A DNA stretch of 64,000 nucleotides from Strongylocentrotus droebachiensis (GCA_035222895.1 JAVYIG010001029.1:1-64000); one strand, 5' to 3'. Shown: positions 9,026 through 23,997, counted from the first letter of the stretch. Notes: generated by a model from the letters alone, not told the origin. Numbers and translations: made by a program.

Positions 9026-12000
9026 GTACGTAATATTATCGCCACCACTTTCTCATTGGACAGGAAACGGAGCGGCAGCAGCACCTCAACTAACGGCAGC
9101 GCTGAAGAGCCAGCCAGGCGGCATCAAGAGCAGGCGGAGCGCGAGCGCGGAGCTGAGCTGGCGGATGCATCGCATTTCATGATGATGTTTGTACTTTTTT
9201 AGATACTGTGTGACGTGTTTACGTGAATTGATCTTGATGAATGATATGTAGAATATCAAATAATATATGGCCTGAGACTAAGAGGGTTTAACTTCAAGGC
9301 CACTTGATGACAAAATCCAATTTTTGACACTTTTCTTTTTGACTTTGTTGCAAAATTGTTTTCACTTAAGTTCTAACGTTAAACAGTAGGGGCGCTGGTC
9401 CGAGAATAAGGAATAATAATGTCCGCAGTCCACACAAACGAGGATCGTCTTGTAAACGCGGACAGATGCGTCCGCTTAATTAATGATCATCCGCCTTTTT
9501 CGCTAACGATTCTGATTTCCGATCCGAGCATTGGCGATGTGAAAAACTGCTTCCGCAATGATTTGCTTGATCATGCATTTTACATTGACTTCCACGTTAA
9601 TACAAACAATAAATCCTCTGGAAGACGGACAAACCATAAAAGTAGATGGTGAACTGGGGGTATTTTATTACACGGAATCCATTTTTCGCATCGCCAGCGC
9701 ATAGATCGGGAACACAAAACCGCAGAGCGCCGATAAAAAAAATGTTGGCGAAATTGCGGACGATCTCTATTTTATTAAGGACGCATTTTGTCCGCTGATA
9801 CGCGGGTATCCTTGTTTATACAAAAGCTCCTTGTTCTCAGACCAGCGGCCCTACTGCTCAAAGATTTAATTAAATCTAGAAATAATAAATGATCATGGAA
9901 GTTTAGTTTATTACTGTTTCAAAAAAAGACAAATTCTGTAATTGTAAAGAAGAAATGATAATTTTTGTGAATAGATCTACCCATAATACATAAATGCATA
10001 CATACTGTACATGTTCATATAGATATTTATATAGCCTGTAGTACATAAAAATGCTCAAAGCGCCCAAATACGAACCAGCAATAGGGCCTACAGTACAGCA
10101 TTTATTCTAAAACTAAAAAGTAAAAGCATATATCTCAAAGCGTCACAGTGGCTAGTTTAAAACCTATGATACTCTGTGTTGTTACAATATCATTGAATCA
10201 CTACTAATATACGAAATGTACACATAGCTTGTGGCATGGCAGTCATGCAGTGTGCACTTAAATGGTTGTAAGGGATTTCTGATTCTCAAAAACTTATGAT
10301 TTCATAATGCAGTTTATCTCCTTCTTTATTCCTGTACAGAGCAACGATATGAACAACTTGAGAAACAGCTGATTGCAGCACACAAGAAGCTGGAAACAGA
10401 GTCCACTCAGTTTCAGGATGCAAAGAAAAAAGTTGAAGATTTTGGTAAAGAAATAATGATTATTCAATATCTTAAAAGTGCATGCTAATATCAGGCATGT
10501 CAGTTTTCAGACCATAGCGTGATTTCAGGCTTCATTTTATACAGCACATATATCTGACTCCAGGGGCCAGTTTCTTGAAAACGTCATAAGTCTAAGTTCC
10601 TGGATATCCCATAGAAATGTGTGTCAATTCTATACCATGTTCCAATGGGATGTCCAAGAGTTAGACTTAAGATGGTTTCGAGAAACGGACCCCTGGATGT
10701 CAGAATCTCTAGTAAGGCTTACTCAATGAAATCAACTTGTATCCCTGTAATAACGATATCATAATTTGGGTCAAAAGGTCAGATATATTGCAAACTGTTG
10801 GTCCTACTGCAGAGACCACTTGCCTATTAGTTGTCATTTATATCATCATTCTCTGGGATGCTGTAGAACCTACATGTACCTGTATCTAGAAATGCTCCCT
10901 ATCTACAGTATTTAACCACTTATAATCAAACGGGTGGTATTCTGAAAGGGATGTTGTCTTTTAAGTTTGTAAAAAAATGTTAATTGTCATTATCAAAATT
11001 AGCACAAGTCATTTGTTAATATGTAAAGCTGACAGCATTTGTGTAAAGGTTAAAGAGACATCTGCACAAGCACCTATGGTTAGTGCCACATAATTTGAGT
11101 TTGTTATGACAACTAGCATATTTTTCTATAGCATAAAGATAACACTGTTTTCAGAATATGGCCCAAGGTTCACACTTAATTGACAGCACTTTTAATTCTG
11201 TAGTGCCAGGAGTGTAAAGTTTGACAGACATGAGCAATACACCAAGAACCGAAAGTTATTATTATTGTTGAGTAACTTGAGTATAAATGTCATCTCTTGA
11301 TGATCTGTGGACCAGGATCTGAGAATAAGCTATTAAAAAAGGAAAAGGAAGAAGGAAAAGAAGAAGAAGAAAAAGAAAATAAAATATTATCAAAAACTGG
11401 AGATTTATGAAGAGTACAAATTTACAAATAGTAAACAAAAAAATAAATGGCCAATAACACCAAAAAACAAACAATAACTACTCAATACTTTGAGCATCCC
11501 ATGGATAAATGAATTTCCCCTTTATAAAATGCGCCTTTCTTACAAGTGTAACTTGCATTAATACAGAGAGCCAGCTGCAGGCGGCCAAGCTGGAGCTGGA
11601 AGAGTTCAAAGGTCAAACGGAGGGCACGGCTAGCTCATACCAGGAGCTGGCCAGGGTCAGTCAGCAGCTCGAGGCTGACAAGCAGGACCTCGTCCGGGTG
11701 GTCGAGAGGAAGACCAAACAGCTGGACCAGCTACAGAGTAAGTCAACTTACAGGGCAATCCAATATCTAGTCAAGAAAATGCTCGACTACAAGTGTATCA
11801 TTTCATAGCTTGATATTTTGAAAACAAGACCAAGATTTCTCTGGATATTTTCTTGACCAAATATCCCGCTAATTGCCACTGCAGGCTGATGAAGATGCAA
11901 ATTAACTCAGGATAGTTAATTTAGCGGGTTATTTGACAAACACAAGCTGATGAAGACGGGCCTAATCTAAAACTAAACAAATCTAAACCTTGGCAGGATT

Positions 12001-15000
12001 AGCTTTAATTGCTGTTCAACCATCCTATAATTTCAGATGAGTGGGATAGCATGTCTCAGAAGCTAGCTACAGCCAATGGCTCTCGGACACAACTGCAGAT
12101 GAGGGTGGATGAGCTAGAAAATGAAGATGTCTCGTGGAAGGTAAAGTATAAGATTGTAGTCTATTTTACATTAAAAGAGTACTTGTTTTAATGGATGGAT
12201 GTGTCTCTTTTTTTCCTCCTCCTCCTCCTCCTCCTCCTCCTCTTCTTCTCCCTTTTTCATAAGCTTTTCTTGTTATTTCTAAAACAAGTACTCTGTAAAT
12301 CTGTTAATACGTACACAAAGATTTCCACAACGAAAGATCCAAGACTTGGATCATCAAGTCTTGGATCTTTTGTTGTGGAAATCTTTGCGTAGGTACTAAC
12401 AGATTTACATTTACAGATTACTTGTTTTAATAATGGATGGATGTGTCTCTTTTTTGACCTAAGCTTTGAATAACATTTGAATTTACATAAATGTATCCAT
12501 TTAAATTTTGAAACAAACAAATGTTTTTTTGATCGTTAGTACCGGGAGAAGCGTCTTCAACAGGAGATCCAGGGCTTGACTTCACAGAGTGGATACCTTC
12601 AGGCAGAGCTAGAGAAGAAGACCAGTGAGGTCCTCACACTCAGGAAAGATAAGGTAAGAAAGAATGAAGGAAAGGAGCTTACCCCCACCCCCTCCCCCAC
12701 TCAGTGTTATTTAGGGTACGTGTATGCCTGTTCTCTCCCTTTGAAAGCACCCGCCTATCTCAAGGCTGCCAACATTTCTGATCCCCCTTTCGCAGACTTT
12801 TCCTGCCTTGGAGATCTCCCTAGATCCGGAACACTGCTCAATGTAACCCCCTATCTATGATGTTCAAGATATGTTATAACCCCCTCCAAAATTCAAAGAG
12901 TCCACAGAAAGAGAGAGAGAGAGAAAAAAAAACACCCCCTTTTTAAAGAAATCTCTAGGTGAAAAGTCGAATACACCCCCTTTTTTTAAATTCTCGGCCC
13001 GAACATTGACAAAGGGATTTAGGCAATATTTGATGAAGTGATTTGGTGTTTGCGGCCATAAAGTACATTGTATATATGCCTGTTGAATGATCTTGTGTTC
13101 ATAACCGGCCAGGGTAGATGAACAAAGTCAGTGTTGGATAGTCATATGCTATTCCTTTGTTTTATATAAGCAGTCTTAGTAATGATTTAAAAACATTAAA
13201 CTTTGTTTTTACTTTGATACCATTCTAACCAGGTCTTGCAGCTTTAGAGCCAGTTCAATGATAAATCAGGGCCCCGTTTCACAAAACTTGTCATCAGTGA
13301 CAAATGACAGTATTTGTAATATAAGCTACTGAAATCCTTGCTTCTGATTGGTTATCAGCAGATCTGTCACTTTTTTTTGTCATTTGTCATTGAAAAAAGG
13401 CTTTGTGAAACAGGTCCCAGATGAATGTAAACACACCCATTACTGGTGACTCCATTCACATCCAATCTTTTGTTTTCTTCTTTCAATCAGTCCAACCAGA
13501 TCTTGCAGCTACAGAGCCAGTTGAATGATAAGTCTGATGAGTGTAAACATGCCCTGGACGCATCAGAGAACCTGAGGAAAGTGACCCAGGATCAAGCCAA
13601 GAGGATTGAAGAGCTCGGCGGACAGGTCAAAGAGGTAGGCTTTTTTTTTTTTTTTTTTGAGAATGTTGTATCATCAGCATCCCAACCATGTCAGTACGTA
13701 CCTCGTATGATTGTTGGGCGTTGGTAGGGTCATTCCATAAATTTGGGGCCAAAAATATGACGGTGTCCATGTGACGTAGATATGAGATGTTCTTCTACAC
13801 ATGGAAGATGAAATTATCTGTTGAAGATTTTTGTGCAATGACTATATATAGTAGTGCCCTGCCAGAATCATTCCTGTTTCTGTTGCTTTTCTTCAAAATC
13901 TTGCTTAGTACGCATTTCTCTTTTTACCAGCGCTACATGGATACATATTCATATAACATTACATAAACTTTGAGTCCATAATATTGATTCATCATGAAGC
14001 TTGAGTACTTCTGAAAATAGTTGGCTATGCTTTTTATGCAAAACTCAATTTGAGCACACATTGTTACAGTTGATAGGAGAAATAGTTTCTCACTTCTGGT
14101 ATGTCATAAGTTGAATTACTATAAATGGATGTATCAGAAAACATTTTGACTTCTTTGTAAGTATTTTCTTTCATTCAATTTGTTATTCTAAGCTATTTCT
14201 AAATTATGATTTATGCGATTTGATATCCATTGTATTAGCCATGAAAGAGAAATAATGTTGAGCAGAAATAGCAATTTGTGTGGTACGATCTTTTTCACTC
14301 TTAATCTATGTGTATATTGCTTACGGTTAATCACATATTTGTAATCATAGTATAGCTAATTATCAAAAAATGCATGTAGCAACTATTTATTTGTTATCAA
14401 AGGGGGGGGGGGGGGGGCAACTAATTTGATGAAGAAAAGCTGCTTTAGCTTATTGAACGTCTTTGTGCATCTTTAGTTAAAAGTTAATTTTTGGGGTCAT
14501 TTTGATTATTTTACAGGGCCTCAACGTGATCTCTCAAAATGAGGAGCAGTTCCAAGCAGAGGTACAGGCTCAGAACAAGCTTGCTAACCTCTACAAGGTA
14601 AGGATACAGAGAGGGAGGGAGAGTAGAGGGTGGGGAGGAGAGGAGAGGAGAGGAGAGGAGAGGAGAGGAGGGAAAGAGGGAGGTGGAGGAGGGGGTGAAG
14701 GGGAGGGAAAGAGAGAGGGGGAGGAGAGCTGGTGATTACCAAATGAAAATTTACAGGGAGATGTTCAAACATTTGAACAGATGCCGAGTCTCTGGTGAAG
14801 GAACTGATCACAACCATTGAGGAGCCAAAAAGTTTTCCTAAACGAGCAAGAAAGTCAACCAGTAAAATGTCCAAAATAGACATATTAACAATCAACAAAT
14901 CCATTTATACTTCTGTTTAAAAGTGCAATATTGCTTGTTGTTGTTGTTTGTTAGTGTTTTTATGGCAATCAGTCTATTTTGACTACTATGACCAACAAAT

Positions 15001-15516
15001 TCTTTTACATTATTTTAAAATCATATATGTCATAATACAAATGGCTTCTCTCTTGTTTTGGGGTAGTTATTTTTTGTCTTCTTTTAAATATTTTTTATAT
15101 TATTGTTTTAAAGATAAAATAATATCATGCTAGGTTCCCGAGTCCTGTCTGTTCTAAATTGGCTACCTTTTATTTGATCTTATCAACGACAGCGTGCCGG
15201 TGATGAGGGAGACTCGCGTGTGAAGGAACTCATCACAGCGGTGGAGGAGCTGAGAGGTCTCCTCAAGCAAGCAACGGAAGCGACCAATGAGATGGAGACC
15301 AGGACGAAGGAGCAGGAGAGTAGTCATGCAGTCAAAGAGAAAGAAATGAGTGAGATTATATTCCCTCTCTTTTCTGTGTGAATAATGATAATTATGATGA
15401 TAATAATAATAATAATAATAATATTAATAATAATAATGATGATAATAATAATAATAATAACAAAAATTATATTCATAATCATAATCATAGCGATAACGAT
15501 ATGTTAATAATGATGT

Positions 15517-15553
<37 letters not shown>

Positions 15554-16813
15554 GACAATGACGATGATGATGATGAAAACGGTGCTTATAAAGCGCTCAC
15601 CACCGAAGTCTCTAAGCGATATTGATGGGAGACCAATCGCCCACAGTTTGTTTACTCTGCATGTTTGGGTCTAGAAAAAAACACGACTTGGACAGAACTC
15701 ATTTTGAACTGGTCCGAGCATGTCCTACAGATCAGAGTGTTCAAATTTTGGTTAAGAAGAAGATAGTATGAGAAATAACCCTCCTAGGGGCAATTTTTTG
15801 ATGTGGGGTGTTTCACAAAACTTGTCATCAGTGACAAATCACAGTGTTTGTTAAAAGCTACTGAAATCCTTGCTTCTGATTGGTTGTCAGCAGATTTGTC
15901 ACTGATTTTGGTCATTTGTCATTGAAAAAAGTCTTTGTGAAACGGGCCTGTGGTGTGTTCATTTAATAAAGATTGTCAGCAGTTAACTCAAATTCTAGGA
16001 TCAAGGATTCATGTTTTAGGGAAAAGTGGCAGATGATATGAAACCAATCATTAACCTGGTACTTTTTCCTCTCTTTTTTTCTTCAAGATGACAAAATCAA
16101 TAAACTGCAGAGAGAACTGGAAGACGCCAATGATCTCTTGGCTGCAGCCCGCAAGAGAGGTACATTTTACCTGAATTAATTCGGTGTCCTAATTATTATT
16201 TTTCCTGATTTTTTTGTTTTCCCAATTTGTTTTCCTGATTTTCCAGATTTTACCCCTATTTCCCCTATTTCCCAATTTGTTTAAGTCCAAGAAGGGGGTT
16301 GAAAAAAGGGTATTTCTAGATACCCGCTTGCACTATTTGGATATTCTTTGCATGTTTTGCCCGTCAATTTGTTGTACAGCTCAGTTAGGGCAGATCCGAG
16401 CTACTGTGTCCCATTGTGTTACTGACTACATCTAAGATTTCGTTAAGTTTGATAGCTGTGCTAAGTTAAAAGCCGTACTAGAGCTTGGATCAGACCAGCT
16501 ATTATTTGAAATTATTACATTTGACATTGATTTATGCTCAAACTCCACAATTCTTGATGGTTTATGGAACACCAGAAGACCGGGGTCTTGTTGCATATAA
16601 CTTACTATTGATGGTTACCTTGCCATTAATGGTAACTTCCATAGGAACCTTGATTTGATTGGCTGCTGAGTGATGTTGCCATGGTACATGTAGTTAATAT
16701 TGATGGCAAGGTTACCATTAATGATAAGTTTCATGCAACAGGGCCCTGATACATGTATGTAAGACTTTATAGGTCCCAAATTGGGCCCCGAAATCTGACC
16801 AAAATGTTAATTT

Positions 16814-16864
<51 letters not shown>

Positions 16865-19800
16865 CTCTCTCTCCTCTTGCTCTCTCTTTTTCTTAATCTG
16901 TCTTTCTCTCACTGTCTTTCCTGCCCTCTTTCATCTTGTATTATTGTCCTATATATCCCCCTGCCTCAATCTTCTCTCTAACATTTTTAATTTTTTAATT
17001 TTCTATTTAGGTGTAGCCCCGATGTCCGATGAAGAGCTGAGTAATCTATGCCCAACGGCTGCTGCTGCCAGCTCATTCATCAAGTCAGGCATGACACTCA
17101 CAGAGGTAAGTAGCCCATGGAAGACCCTTTTACGGTTAAGGCTGCCATTTTAATTTGCGCATAAACATTGCGTCATCAATGCTTTTAGATGTGCATGTAT
17201 TGTTGCGTCACGGCATGCGCTGTGCGCTCACATCATATTTACATGGACGCCATTTTAATTTTGTTAAATTTTTGTTAAATTAAAATGGCGCCCATGTCTG
17301 CGCATGCGCACTGTTGTAACCGTAAAAGAGTGTATGGCAAACCCTCTTTTGTAATTTACATTGAGTATTTAGTTTAGATCTTGTAACATGATTGAGAAAA
17401 ACAGAGGAGCACTATGGGTCCTTCATCATACCATGTAACCAAAAACTGTTGTTTTTCAGTCCAGTATTCCAACTAATACAACAACAAATTCAATAAATTT
17501 ATGCAATCTACATAAATTACTTTCTGCTTAAACATCATATATTCAAGATCACATGAGTTTCACGTCAGAAATGTCTGGTTTTACAATAGATATTACAATT
17601 CGATGTTTGGTAAGATCTCGAGGTAGTGATCAGATTTCAGTCATATCGTTGATCAATAGCGAGATACTGTAAACAATTCTAAGCTCGTATATTGATTTTT
17701 CCCAATTACGAGTACAGTACAGTAACAAAAACATTACAAATTACAATGTAATAATATATGTGTTAACAAGGAGCACCGGGATAGAGAGAAAGGGAAGAGG
17801 TGAAAAGGAGAGGAAAAACAGAAGTGGTATAGTACCGAACAGGATAAAAGAAAAAGATTGTAACATTTTGATGAGGAAGGAAAGATCCCCATTCATAATA
17901 CATTAATCAATAATGATATATTAAAAATCGAAATAAATGACGTCTTACGGTACAAATTGTCAGTTTGGTACAGAATAGTTTCAAGTTCATTAATAAACAC
18001 GCTGACTATTTCTACTTTTTCAACTCTACAGATCTACAGCCAGTATGTGAGGACCTCAGACGAGCTCATGATGGAGAAACAGGAGAACCAAAGACTCAAC
18101 ATGTATATGGACCAGATCCTAGTTGTAAGTAGTATTTTCATTCTCAATGAGCAGTGATAAGATTTTGAGATTGAAACCATATTTGTAGACATGTAGTTAC
18201 ATGTATACAGTAGGCTTACGGTTGCACCATGTGAGAGAGGGGGGGAGGATTGGGGAGTCCTGAAAAGAACTGTCTGGTAATCTTTCTTTCTTGAGAGTGT
18301 TTGTTATCTTTGAAATGAAATGGAATGTAATGTACCCTGCATACCATTTATTTGCAAATGTATTTTCCTAACTTCGCAGGAGATAGAGGAGAAGGCTCCT
18401 GTTCTTCAGAAGCAGAGAGAAGACTACGAGCAAGCCTTGGGAACAGTCAGCCAACTATCATCTAAACTAGAGGCAGCCATGTTGGTAAGCCCATAATCTA
18501 TTTGCAGCCATGTTGGTAATCCCATAACCATATTGGCAGCCATGTTGGTAAGCCCATAATCATATTGGCAGCCATGTTGGTAATCCCATGTTCATATTGG
18601 CAGCCATGTTGGTTATCCCAATGTAGATATCCCATGTGTAGCTGATGTACTGTCTCTAATGATTGTGGATAGTAAATTTGTGTTCCATGAATAGATTATC
18701 AATCAATTATTAGGATTTTAGTAAGCCCCATCCATGATAAGATTTCATTTGTAAACCAGGGCTCAAGACGTACAGACCCCTTGTGCAAAGGTGCCCCCAA
18801 ATTTTCCTCTGACCCCCAATTGTTAAAATTAAAAATGTTGACCCAATGTCCAATACTAAATACAAAATTTTCAAATTTGAACCAGTTGTGCAATACGTTA
18901 CTATGCAGCCTTGCCTACATCTATATGCTCATGATGTTCATTGTGAAATATATTTCTTGTGGTGAATACATAATGTGTATTATTCTGTATCCATTGAAGG
19001 TAGTCACGCTATCAAGCTTTGCTTACTTTGTCAACCCTCCTGTTTGATAATATTGATTAGTTACAGACAACCTTACTTTATTCTACGTATAGTCTTTTGT
19101 CATGTATAAAGTTTGCAATGATTTGTTTGTTATATATTTGTAAAACTGCAAAAGAAAAAAGAAAATCAAACAGAAATGAATGAATCAAATCAAATCAAAT
19201 CAAAACACTGATCATTTCATTGCTTTGTAGGAGGGTGAGCAGCTGAGAATCAATGTGGATGATTCCGACCGCAGAGTGAGCCATCTTGGACGAGAAAACA
19301 TCAGGCTGAAACAGAAGAATACAGACCTTGGACAACAGGTAGACCAATGTTTCATATTTCTTATTCAGGGGAAAATATATGAAGTAAAGGATACTGGGGT
19401 TAGAAAAGAATCTTTCTAAAGTTAAGATAGATTAAAGGGATCGTTTAACAATGTTAAAAACCCAACAACAACAACAACAGGTTAAGGATATAGACCGGTA
19501 GTGGTAAAATTGCGGTTCAAGGGTTCTGGGTGCAAGATATCCATCAATATTGTTTTAATATTGCCTATAGAGGTTTAGTTAGCAATACTTCAACCTAAAT
19601 TCGCAAAAAGGTAGAAATATATGCCCAAATGTTCAATGTTGAAGTGTATTTGCGATATATATCCAGGCTGGATCGATAAATAATTTACCAAATATAATTT
19701 ACCAAATATATCAATTAGTAGGCGGTTTCCCGGCAAAATTTGTATCATTGCCTATATTAGTCAAAACATATTCTTTCACATGATTGGTAATAAGAGCTTC

Positions 19801-22800
19801 CATTTCATTTTTTTGAGAGGGGGGCGTTTCCAAAACTGGTCTATACCCTAAAGAGCTGCAGCACTAATGATGGCAGCAGAAGTATGCACATTTCCTAGTA
19901 ATAACTTCTTTTTTGCTACATAGGTTCGTGTCCTGGTTCGGGAGGTCTCTGAAGCCAGGGGAGGTCCCATCCAAGCTCCTGATCAGATGGACGTGTCTTC
20001 CAGTGATATCTCCAGCTCGTCTCAAGTCATCTCGGATACGCTTGTGTCTTTCAGGTAAGGAGGAGGCAGATGACTGATGTTGATTGGATTTTTGCTGATG
20101 ATTATAGTAGTATACAAAGTGATTGACAAAGTCTTAGAGAGTGTTCATTTGTGCAACCTTCCATGTTAAAATGATGTTTCAATGAGATCCCTGTAGTCAT
20201 CATCAAAATCTGTTACTTATAGTTTATTGATTCCAAAACTATAATGTCTATCAGACTTTCCAGTTCTTGACCCATCATGTTGCATGGGAACCTGAAGTGC
20301 CTTTGCCAAATATACCCATGGCGAGTGCTGCCCTCTATTGCCAAACACCAGAGTTGCGGTAGCGGGAATGATAATGTCTATCCCAAATTGCTTTGTATCA
20401 ACAGATCTGTTGAAGAGCTTCAGCAGCAGAATGAGCGTTTGCTTGGTGTCGTGAGAGATCTTAGTGAGAAACAGGAGAAAGAAGAATCAGAAACACTACA
20501 ATCCAAGTAAGCTTAACATTTTCTTTAATTTATATTTTACAAGCACTGTACACAAAAAGATGTATACAGGACTACACAAACATGTGGCTTAAAAATCGGC
20601 CCCAAGTTTTATGATGTTACATGTACATGCCATATTTAGAATATTAAGGCATTTGAAGAGCCATGCTTTTCAGGGAACATTTTTTATCTCATGTTTTTCC
20701 ACACTTGCATAATGCAATGATAATGCTCACAAATTATGTTTCACCTCTTCCCAGAACTCAACCTTCTCTTTAATTGTATATAAAACTTGTATGATAGTCC
20801 TGGATAATCATGCCACATGCATTTATACTTGTCCTAGAGGAAACTTAACGGTTTCAGTGCCATCAATGTTTTTTTTAAAGAATTATTAGTGAACTATCAG
20901 GAATAAACTTGTACACTTACATGTATGATGCTTTGTTTTGTTGTGATAAGGGGCAATTAAATATCTTGCATTGGATTGAATCCCACCATGACCATGTCAT
21001 CTCATAAACATTTTTGATTAAAGCCCGTCTGTTCTAGTTTGGCCAGGAGGATTAGACCACCCAGTGTGGTCACTGACAGGTGGCTATCTGATCAACTCAG
21101 CTTTCAATTAACATAAGAAAAAGAGGAGCATGGGGGACAAATGGTCACCGATTAGGCATTGTTTTCTATATAGAGGGCGCAAGTAGCTGCAAGTAGTACA
21201 GTGGGGCTTTAATTTCCAACTTTTTGTCTTTATTTTCAGGACTGCTGAGCTGAAGAAGCAGCTTGAGGAATCCATAGAGGAACTGGACGGCATGAGGTCA
21301 GCGAGGTCACGACAGACTGAAATGGTAGAGTCCATTGTCAGACAGAGGGACATGTATAGAGTGCTATTAGCACAGACAGGAGCCTCACCCCCACCAGTAA
21401 GTGGTTTCTGCCATATGGACACATTTAACAAGTGACATGTTAGAATTAGGGAGAGTCCATTATTCAAAGAGAGGGACATGTGTAGAGTGCTATTAGCACA
21501 GACTCGAGCCTCGCCTCGCAAGTAAGTGGTTTCTTCCACTTGTAAGCATTTAAGAAGTGAGAGACCATTATCTATCGTGGGGATTTGTATCGCGGAAAGG
21601 AGCTTTACCCCGCACATTTAAAGAGAAGGTTGAGTTGTGGGGAGAGGTGAAAAATAATTTGTGAGCGTTTTGAGTGTTATTATGCAAAAGTGGAGAACAT
21701 CAAAGAAAAAATGGTCCCTGAAAAAAATGGCTCTTTAATTGCCTTCATAGTCTAAATATGACAAGTAACAGCTTAAAAATGATGCCCAATTTTATTTTTT
21801 TTGCCACATGTTTGTTTAGTCCCATATACATCTTTCTGTGAACAATGCTTGTTACTTTACCATAACTGGGCCAAATTTCTTATCATTTTGATGACTCCAG
21901 AACCTTGCAGTACACACCAGTACTTATATGCTAGGTAATCGACCTTTTCTGATCAATTCTACACTGTTTCTTTCACAATGCAATCGCATGACCAGAACTC
22001 AACTTTATCTTTCAGTGGTTCTTCCACATCACTGTATGCTGTTTGTAGTTTTGGATTGGACCATTGTAAGGCAAAGAGGTTCCAAGTTACTCCGAAATGT
22101 AACTTTTCCTGTATGAAGAAGAACAAAAGAATGACAAAAATAAATCTAGTTTATAATTTTTTATTTTAGTTGCCCACATCACCCTTCACCACACCCACCC
22201 AGAAGAGTCTGCACAAGAAGAGCCCTCTAGTGACGACGGCCAGTCAGAAGAGTCCGGGACTCCTGTTGCCTAGCAACCAAGAAACAAAGATAGCCTTGGA
22301 TACCCTGCAGACAGAGTTTGATACTTACAGGAAAGAGAAGGGAGAAAATGAAAGGTAAGCTAACCGTTCACTTCTTTGAATATAATTGAAGTCCTCTTGT
22401 ATTTTGTCTTTACATCATTACTTTCCATGCTTTTTTACTTAAATATCTCCTTCCTCTTCTGGCTTCAGCTTCTTCATCATCTTTATTCCCAATTTTCTCT
22501 ATCTTTTAAATCATCTCCTTCATATACTCCTTTTATTTTGTCATCTTCATCTTACTCTTCCTTATTTTGTTCCTGCTCTTCCTTTTCATCTTGAATACCT
22601 CCTTTCTTCTTATTTGTGTGGTTCTTCTTTCTCTTCTTTCTCTTCTTTTTTATCTTGATCATCTTTGTTTCTTCTCCTTTGTCTTCTTGTTATTCTTTAT
22701 TTTCTTCAGTTTCTTCTTCTATCTCTTTGTTTTCATCTCGATTATGGACAAACATATGTATATAAAAAGACTTTTTATACTGCTCATAAATCTTAATATT

Positions 22801-23960
22801 TTTGTTTAATGTTTTGTTCTAGATATCAGTTTTTAAATAGTTGTTTCTCGTTTTCATCAATTACAGAATGTTGAATGAGCAGCTGGAGAAATTTAGACAA
22901 GAACTGTCGGATTTCAGAGTGCAGAACACCAAGCTATCATCCCAGGTAAATCATCTGGAGGGTGTTTCACGAGGACTAAGATCGACTTTAAGTTAGACTT
23001 AACTATGGCAGGCCCCTCATGCCACTGTTTTCTCTCACCATTTACTGACATCGGTCTCTCAAGGGACATAAAAATCATGGTCACAAGTCGACAGAATTCA
23101 CATTTTTTGATAATTCATTATTGAAGGGGAAAATGTTATCTAAAGACCATAATTGATCGACCAGTGGTGCGAGAAAGCAGTGGCATGAATGGCCTGTCAT
23201 GGTTAGGTCCAATCTAAAGTCGATCTTAGTCTTGGTGAAACACTCCCGTTGAGTTTCATTCCATCCAAGCTCATGTGTCCTCTCTCCATCTCATTCCTCT
23301 TCTATCTTTATATTCCGTCTCCGTCTCCACTTTCTTCTGAATAATATTTTCCCAGATAGAATATTCATGAACCTACTTTTATTTACAATCTCTGTTATTT
23401 TAATGTTTATCATTTACAGTTCGGATGCAAAATAATGTGCATATAAATAGATACAGTCAAACCTGTCTATAGCGACCGCCCAAGGGAAACACAAAGAGTG
23501 GCCTTTGTAGACAGGTTCCTTTAGAACATGATTCAATGAGAAACCATTTTCAAGGGAAACAACAAATGTGGCCTTTGTAGACAGGTAGTCTTTGTAGACA
23601 GGTGGTCACTAAAGCAGGTTTGACTGTATATGCAAAATTAACCCCTGAGGGTGCAAGCATGCATAATCCCACCGCTGCCATCAGGCACTGTTATGTAATA
23701 CATGTCCTGGGGGGTGTTTCACAAAACTTGTCATCAGTTACAAATGACAGTTGTTGGTATAAGCTACTGAAATCTTTGCTTCTGATTGGTTATCAGCAGA
23801 TTTGTCACTGAGATTTGTCATTTGTCATTGAAAAAAAGGCTTTGTGAAACGGGTCCCTGGTGAACCATGCTGTAATTTGTTATAAAGCATACCGTATTTG
23901 CCGGCGTAAAGGCCGCACCGCCGTATAGGCCGCACCCCCAACTTTGACATTTCGTAGAGG

Positions 23961-23997
<37 letters not shown>

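Noticed and set aside
9225..9285. Possible C/D-box snoRNA in intron 1 (TTGATGA ... CTGA)
   Set aside because: Too short between boxes and no terminal stem.
15378..15674. Asn/Met/Asp-rich 98-codon frame
   Set aside because: Translation of trinucleotide microsatellites after the exon 8 donor.
21108..21617. Minus-strand 169-codon frame opposite exon 16
   Set aside because: It lies antisense to a conserved exon and its duplicated end; it has no family resemblance.
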